Shown here: one piece after another, positions 46,701-55,700 of the stretch | How positions within the stretch are numbered: the stretch's first letter is position 1 | Layout of the letters: each line of letters starts with the position of its first letter | From: Corbicula japonica | Taxonomy: Eukaryota > Mollusca > Bivalvia > Venerida > Cyrenidae | DNA: 64,000 nt | Direction: 5' to 3' | NCBI GenBank assembly: GCA_038501625.1 | Contig: JAZAYU010000081.1 | Coordinates: 1,922,001-1,986,000, forward strand | Position numbers and translations under genes: made by a program | Notes under the pieces: model-generated | Seen by the model: only the letters and a program-made list of their open reading frames with translations | What the model was told of the DNA's origin: nothing | Databases searched by the model: none

Positions 46701-49700
46701 AATGAAAGTGGTATTTCTCTGTTTTCAAACAGTGAAATATCGTTTTTATTTTCACTGTTTTTTTCATATTGGTACCACATAACATTCCGTATGAGGACGT
46801 TAAGAAATGGGCTCAAGGTTGGATATATGATGTCATGACGTCACGTCAAAAACAAAAGTCTTTTGCGCCATTTCATGCAATTTTTCTGTCAAATTTGCAC
46901 AAATTGTGCACTAAAAGCATAAAATAAAAAGAAAATTTGTTTTTATCAGTGAAAGATATAAATATATTTCACTCGTGAACTCCAAAATTATGTTTTTTCG
47001 CCACTTGCGAAAAATATGAATTTCGGAGCTCACTCGGTGAAATATATTTCTATCTTACACCGGTAAAAACAAATATCCTTTATATTATAAGAAATATAAA
47101 ATCCTTCTGAACTTTGTGCACTGGCTATTTTTGACAGGCATTGTTAACATAATTTTAACTATATTCAAATGCAACCTTAAATCAAGATCTTGAAAGGGAA
47201 ATAAAAAGTTTCAGAAGCAAACCATCACATCAAGTTCTGCATTTTAATATCAGTTCAATTTTGAAAGCTAACCACAACCCTATTTCTGCATTTTAATGTC
47301 AGTTCATTACGGTGGCTTGTGAATATGCTGTAAACAACATAGATGTTTAAGGCCAATTAAGAAAACATTTACACAGAAGGCTTCTGTATTTTAGTAGATC
47401 ATTTTAAAACTTTTGGAACAAGATATTTGTAAATGCTACAGTAATCTACCTGCAAGTAGTGGAAAGTGCCGGAATCTTTGAGGAAACTGTTTTTACAACT
47501 TTTTTATCTGCTGATAACCATATTCTGGAATGTGATAACACTTGCGTCAGTATACCTATTTTCATGAAACCACCATGTAAAAGAATCTCATCCAGTGATG
47601 TCTGTGATGCTTGGGCGGGATGGAAGTTTTTTTTATTTTATTTTATATCGGACGACATGAATTTGAATGGGTAATATTGGTTCATTTGTTTAATATTTCA
47701 GAATTAGCCGCTGAATTTCAAGGGTTATTAAATTTTGATCATTTTAGATAATTCTGCCAATTAATTGCGAAACTACACACAATTTAAGGACAAACTGACC
47801 CTTCAGCTAAAATCATATGGGCCAAAATTAGTGTTAAAATTTCCAACTTATTATCTGGGGAAAAATGTAATGAGGAAAACAAAAAATATAATTAAATTAT
47901 AAATTTAAATATGACCCACTCTAAGTATTTTTATGTTTTTATTATAAAAAAAGACAAAAATATACAAAATTTTCTCTCATTTAAGCTTTTAAACAACAAA
48001 TTATATGAAAGTAAGAATTGTACATCTCTTTATAAAAATACAAAAATAATTATCACTTTTTACAAAACAGTTAAAATGTGAAGAAAGTTTATTTGTAATT
48101 ATGTAAATCTTTGAATTTTTCCCTGTGTAGCTCTTAGGTATCAATTTTCACAAAAACTTGTGAAATAGGTTAATCACTGCAGCTTAATTGCATATTGAAA
48201 TTCAACAAAAACGCTTTAAATTTTAACAGAGCATTCAACCCAGGAATGTTTTGTTGCCTATACCTAAACACCAGATAAGCTGTAGATAGCATTTTGACAT
48301 TTACCATAGTGTTTTGGCAATCACCAGGTTCTGTCTGTCTTGGAAGGAAGTTATGCCATACAAAAACACATCATTTTAATGGTTTGATAACCCTTCACTC
48401 CATGGGATATGGCTGTTATTCCAGTGGCAAACAGTTTGGATACAGATTAGCCGGCTCATCTGTGCCATCTGATCATGATGTACACTGTTCACTTTTTGAT
48501 TCATTGGGTTATTTTTGACCAACTTGCGAACAGTGTAGGTTCTGATCAGACACCAAGGATGATCTGGATCTACATTGTTCACACATGTGATAAGATCTGT
48601 ATATATGAATTAACCCTTTCCTGTACAGATACACCTTTATTGCTAGGGCGAACAGTTTAGATCCAGATCAGCCGGCACATCCGTGCCGTCTGATCAGGAT
48701 CTAAACTGTTCGCTTTTTGATTCATTAGCTTATTTCTGACCAAAATGCGACCAGTGCAGATCCTGATCAGACGGCACGGATGTGCCGGCTGATGTGGATC
48801 TACACTGGTCGCACATGCGTAAAAATGTGTATCTGTACAGGAAAGGGTTAAAGGGTAAAAGTGATTAGAACAACATTTGTCACAGTTGCAACCAGTGTAG
48901 ACCAAGTTATGCAAGTGCATCCTGGCTCTCTAATTAGGGTTTACACAGTTAACCCATTCCTCCTTAATATATTATATTCATTTTATCACATGTGTGAACA
49001 GTATAGTTACATACAGATCAGCTGGCACATCCTGATGAATAGTTCTGGGCACAAGGGCCCAAGATCACAAAACTGGTGGCCATTTCAGCCAATCAGATGC
49101 TTGAGATTTGAGACTGATCTCAAAACTTAGTTTTATGATCTTGGGCACAGATCATAAAACTTAATCTGGAGACCAGTCTCAGATCTCAAAACTCTGATTG
49201 GGGACAAATCTGCATTTCTGCCAATCACATGCCTAAAATTTCAGACTGGTCTCTGATCTCTGATCTTGGACTAATTGATAGCAACGAAAATTGATTACAT
49301 TAATTTAGTGGGTAAAGAAATCTATGCAGGAGACTTGCTGTAATTGCAGGCACATTCTAGCATAATAAATGTAGGGAGTTAACCTTTAAAGTTTAATTAC
49401 TGAAGAGAAGATGTACTGTTTGTTGTTTTCATATCAGAACATCAGCTGTAATGATTTGTTGAAGTATGTGCATATGCTATCACATTCCAGTATAAACAAA
49501 ACCAGAAATTAACCAAGAATCAGCAGATTATTTTTTGAGATATTTATCAACAACCTTTTTGCAAGGTTGGTGAACATGGCTCCAATTTCAGTGGTAGCAA
49601 ATCTAGCTGTCCCAGTCTCGTCTTTAATTATGAAAAAAAACTACCCTGTATTGTCAGCTGGTTCATCTCTGTGTCATCTGATCAGGATCTACACTATTTA

Positions 49701-52700
49701 CTTTTAGATTTATTACTTTATTTGTGACTTATAAGTGACCAGTGCAGATCTAGATCAGATTAAATGTAGGACAACTTATAAATAAAGGCAGAGTGTAAAG
49801 GTAGCTTACATTGATGGGTGTTGTCGTGTTTTGCCTTAGAAGGTATTTGTTCTCAATATTCTTGAGGAACACAAATGGCGTGAACCTGAAACCCTTTTCC
49901 CAGACAAAGACTTCCAACTTGAACAAAGCAATGAGTAACCAATTACAAAGAAATGCTGTTAACTGTTTTAATTAATAATACATGACATTTTGTGTTAAAA
50001 CATGGTAGTTTGGCCATAGTTTTGACAATGATGTAATATCCAACCAGAGTGTTCTTGTATTTCTGGAGACATATGCTCTCAATTTGTTTTTTGCTTCCTT
50101 CTCCACTACCCTGTTATATCTAGCTCAGTCGGAAGCTTAATCGGAATTGCATGGCTATGTGCTGTTGCATTACAATAGGGGTTTGCTCCCCAGTAGAGGC
50201 AATATCATAGAGGCAAATTCACAGTAGCACTTTTTGTGCAGTGTAGTGGCCATAAAAAGTCTTCCTGTACATATAGTCAGTGATGTAATCAGTAACTAAG
50301 TAGTTACTGATGTCATGAAGTAATGATTACATTTATCAGGGTTATCCAATCAATTTTTTTTTTTTTTGGGGGGGGGGGGGGGGCAGGGGGGTGTGGGTGG
50401 GGGGGGGGGTTGTCCTGGCTAGCTCAGTAGTGTAATCAGAATTTCATGGCTAGGTTTGCTCCTTTGTAACAGGCAATACAAACTGTATTATTCCATATAA
50501 CCATTTACACCATCGCTACAACATTTGTTTGATGTGCAACAAATGTTGGTATAGATTTGCCTGCATATCCATGCCATTATGAACTTAATCTACACTCTTC
50601 ACATAAATTTAATCGAATTATTTTAATCCTTTAAGCCATATATATGACTTTTAAAGAATATGGGACAAGTATAGATCCAGATCAGCCTGCACATTCATGC
50701 CATTGAATCTGATCTACACTGGTTGTTTCTTGGTAAGAATCAGTTAAAAAAGTTTTTGAATTTTTTTAATTGTACACTTCAGGCAAGACGGAATAGCACC
50801 AAACTTCACACAGAAACCATTGATAAAACAAGAAGATGGAGGGAAACGACTGTTGTTCGAATGTCAACTGACAGCAGATCCCACTCCAACTATCACATGG
50901 TTCAGGGATACCACTCAACTGGCTGCAGGCGGTATGCAATATGGCACTTGTTGAAATTATAATGAGAATTGATTTAATGTTACGTTTACTTGTCAAATCT
51001 TGAAACATTTGTTGATGAAATTGATATCAAATTTAAGAAGCACACATATATATGTAATGCAGAAACTGCCAGTGATATCACATTGATGTAGCACATAAAC
51101 ATTCATCAGAAACCGGCAGGTATAACACATTGAAGTAGCACACATATATGTTATGCAGAAACTGCTTATTGTATTTTGATGACTGAAATCCAACAAAATG
51201 AGTCCAGTATGAAACTGAATGAATCCAAAGAGATATACTTTTTTCAGGAGAGGTTTAGAAAATCACATGTTTTTTCAGAAGATAAAGTGGGTAATTTTAT
51301 CCAAAATGAGATCAAACATGTGATTGATAGTTAATTTTCTGTAGTTTTTGGAATTCCTAATTCAGAATTGTTTGTTTGGACACTGAATCCTACCTCTACA
51401 TTCATGCCATCATTCAGGATCTTCTCTGTTTGCTTTCTGATTTATTAGGTTATTTCTGACCAAAAAGCAACCAGTGCAGATCCTGATCATACAGCGCAGA
51501 TGTGCCAGCTGATCTTGATCAACACTGGTTGCACATGCAATAAAATGCATATATACAGAAGAAAATCTTAATAGAATTTATGTGATTCTATCTCAGGTCG
51601 GCTCAAGATGGATACACAGCAGAAAAGTCCCAAAGAATACATGCTCACCTTGGAGATCAGTAACGTCACACCACAAGATGCTGGCAGCTACCGTGTTACT
51701 GCCAAAAATGCTCTTGGAGAAAGCAACGCCACTATAGGACTTAATTTTGATGGTAAGATTGTCTGTTTGTTTCTCAAGAGTAAATCAGTATTCATTGGAA
51801 GAGGCTATCTGGCACAGTGGTTAGCTTTTTTGAGTGGTTAAGTTCATTGAGTTGGTAGCTTTTTTGAGTGGTTAGGTTCATTGAGTGGGTAGCTTTGTTG
51901 AGTGGTTAGCATCATTGAGTGTTTAGCATCATTTAGTGGTGAGCTTCATTGAGGAAAAGAGTTGTTTAGAATTTAGCATCATTGAGTGATGAGGGTCATT
52001 AAGCGATTAGCATCATTTAATGCTGAGTATTATTGAGTGGTCAGCCATGTTGAGTTGTTAGCTTCATTCAAACGATAACTTTAACTCCATGGTATATGGG
52101 TGTTATCCATGGTTGAACAGTGTAGATCCTGATCAGCTGACACATCTGTGCTACATAATAATAATGATTGACACTGTTCACTTTTGAATTCATGAGGTTA
52201 TTTCTGACAAAGAAGTGAACAGTGTAGATCCAGATTAGATGGCACATTGTGCATGCTGATCTGGGTGTATACTGTTTACTCATGTAATAAAACCCATATA
52301 TGGAGTAAAGGGTTAAGAGAAGCTATGTGGTACTGATGAAATTCTCCAGCTAGCACCAGGAGGTTGCCCAGCAGTGTATACATCAGACATTTTAGCTACC
52401 AGGGGTCTTCCTCTTAAGCAAAAAAGCTGGGAAGTCCTGGAATGGCAGGATTGAAACCAGTCACATTCATTATGAGTCTCTTATTTCACATATTGACGCA
52501 ATAAATGTTAAAACACTGCTTTGGCAGTCTCAGGCAATTTTACTTGTTGGCTCTTAACACAATTTATACACATTTTTACATGTGTGCAACTAGTGTAGAT
52601 CCAGATCTGCCAGCACATAAAGTGTTTGATGACACATTATGTGCCAGCTGGTCTGGATCTACACTGTATGCCCATGCAGTAAAGGAGTATCTTCAGAGTA

Positions 52701-55700
52701 AAGGGTTGATAAATCAACAAAACTATGTTAGTATAACTGAAATTAATAATTTAGAACTTCAAAAGCTTTAGTAGTATAATTCTATAAACAAACATTTCTA
52801 AGATGAAAAGATTTATGGTAGTCTTAACATTATATAGCATTCTCTTTTAAACATTTATTGCATGTGAGCTATAGAAGTAATATATAGTTATTTGGTTTCT
52901 TGACAGGGAATGTGAGGATATATTGCCGGTCTGGGTGTCATATTACCCGAGCCGCAGGCGAGGGATAATATGACACACAGACCGGCAATATATCCTCACA
53001 TACCCTTTTAAGAAACCAAAAAATTGTTTAATTATACTGCAAAGACTTTTTCAGACAAAAATAATTAGAAAATATCATTTTTTTAAATTCATTTCGCTTA
53101 TTTAATGCCGAACGGCTTAATTCCCCTCTGAGAACCTCAATAATTACATGTCTGACGTCATTAATTTACCTGCATGACGTCACTTCTATAGAAAATGAAT
53201 GGATTATCGATTTGATATTTATTTACAAAATTTGAGAATGATCTGATCGTTTTCAACATTAAAAACATAACACAAATATTTTCTCTAACATTTTAAGTAA
53301 TCCCTAAACATACCGCTTTATAATTTACAAGATCGGCTTCAAATTATGCATTTTTCCGGAAATTCAAAACAAAATGGCGGACGACAACAAAAGGTGGGAA
53401 GCCAGAGGGGGAAATAAAGGCATGTGCGTTCATATCTACGGCCGAGCCGTAAATACAGATATACATCAACGTCAAATTATCCAATCAAATTCAAGCAAAT
53501 TTCTTTGCGGTATAATAATGTTTTGTATTCTTTTAGGTGTATTACTTGTTTTTTTTGTTGTCTTAGCTGAAATTTGATTCACATTTGTACTGTGTTATTT
53601 TTACGAAACTTTATGTTAAGCGTTTTCATATTAATTGTGTAAGGCTGTAAATGTTTTTGGTAATGTCTTAGTGAGTATTACTAGAGCTTGCATTTCGATA
53701 CATAAAATCATCGTAACATCCTAACATTGATAAAAAACAGTTTTAACAACATTGTTTTAGATGTTTATTAGCATTAACTAGGCATTTTAGATTTCTACCT
53801 GGGTTGTAGGATCATAACATTTTATTTGTTTTCTGCATTACTTCATAGTTTTTTTTTTGTCTTGTTTTTTTGTATAGCAAGCTCGGCATCTGGCAGTCCG
53901 CCTAGTTTCATCGGAAAACCTGTTATTCGCCAAGTAGAAAAATCCATTATTTTTGAGTGTCGATTAAAAGGTGACCCGGCCCCAACCATTACATGGATGC
54001 GGGGTGCAGAGGTCATACAAAGTAGCCAGCGTTTAAAAATCTCACAAACAAAAGATGAAAATAATGTTTATATATTGACACTTGAAATTATTGGGGTTGG
54101 AATACAAGATGGTGGCGAATATAAAGTCTTAGCTAAAAACCCACGAGGCGATGCAGTAGCCACTATTAATTTGAACTTGGAAGGTAACTAGCCTTGTTTT
54201 GGTGACCACTTTCCATACCATACCCATTTCATGCTATTTCACTCCCTATTGTTAATTACATTTTTTCAAACTTTTATTCAAAGTGAATTCTTACAATAAA
54301 ACATTCAGTTTTAATTGCATGTGAAGTTTCTTTTATAAGTCATTGAACTCAAGAGTTTTCAACATTGAAAATGCTGATAATTCATTTTTGTATTATCCAA
54401 GAAAATTGAAATTGAAATGCGCCATATGCACATAACATGTTGAGAAAATTGAAATTGAAGTGTGCATATTGAGTAGCTGAATAATTATACCTGTACAACT
54501 TTAGACAAGGCAAACTTTATACTTTTAAATTAATGCTTTCAGTAAAAACCGGTAAGCTAGATGTAAACATTGCCCAGAACAAGCTTCTGTCTGCTTTCAA
54601 TGTTGTTTTGTCCATGCAGCGCTTATGGCCATCTTGTAATTAAAGGATGCAGTAATATAAAGACTACAGATTGTCTTTCAACAAATAACTTTAATGAATA
54701 AATGAAAAAAACATAAAATAACCAAATGATTAACATGATTAAAGTTTTGTGAAACATTTCTTCTTGCAGTTGTCTGTGTAGCTAGAATGGTCAAACATTG
54801 ATATTTTCCTAATTTTCTTGAAGATTTTTATTTATTTGGTGTTCAGTTTTATTTACATTGAAAATAAACAGTGGCATTCTTTTCTTCAATTTCTGCATAT
54901 GTTAAAATTATAAGAATTTAGTAGGATGGTGTTCTATTTTATTTGCTTTTTATAGATCTTATAAACATTGAACATTTGTCCTCATTGGAATACCTTTCTT
55001 CTTTCACAAATATTTGCTATATGTTACCAGGGGCATTGCATCATCAAGCTGGAAGTTATTTAAGGCATAAGGGTGGGAGGTGGGGGTGGTAAGAGAGAGC
55101 AACATGGATGTTCCCCATAAATTTTTGATCAGGCAAAATATCAAAGTTTGACAGCAGTATGAGCATTTCACCTCACTTTTTATGTCATCCAATGTCACAA
55201 AGTTGCATTTACTTACCCATTACCTTACACAATGCACTCCCACACTTCTCAAACCCTTTACTTTCTGGATATAACTATATCTCATGTAAGACTAGTTTAG
55301 ATCCAGATCAGTCTGAGCAATGATGCACTCTGCATGGGTCACTTCTTGGTCAAAAAAGTCTAATAAATCTAAAAGCAAACAGTTTAGATCTTCGTCTGAT
55401 TGCACAAATGTGCAGTCTGATCTGGATGTACACTGTAAGCTCATGGGATAAAAGCTATATCCCATGGATTAAAGGGTTTAAGCGTGTTTGCCTACCTTAC
55501 TTTTCCCATGAACATACCATTGTCTTGAGAGTGTCTTACATGTGAAAATCAATTTGCATTGTTAAGCACTTTCGTAAACTATATAGACAACCCTTGGTAT
55601 TACCTTCACAATTATAACAGGATACCATAATTTAATCAGATAAAAACCTATTTGTTGGAATTCCTGGAAAATATCAACAGACCAATGAAACTGTTTTTCT

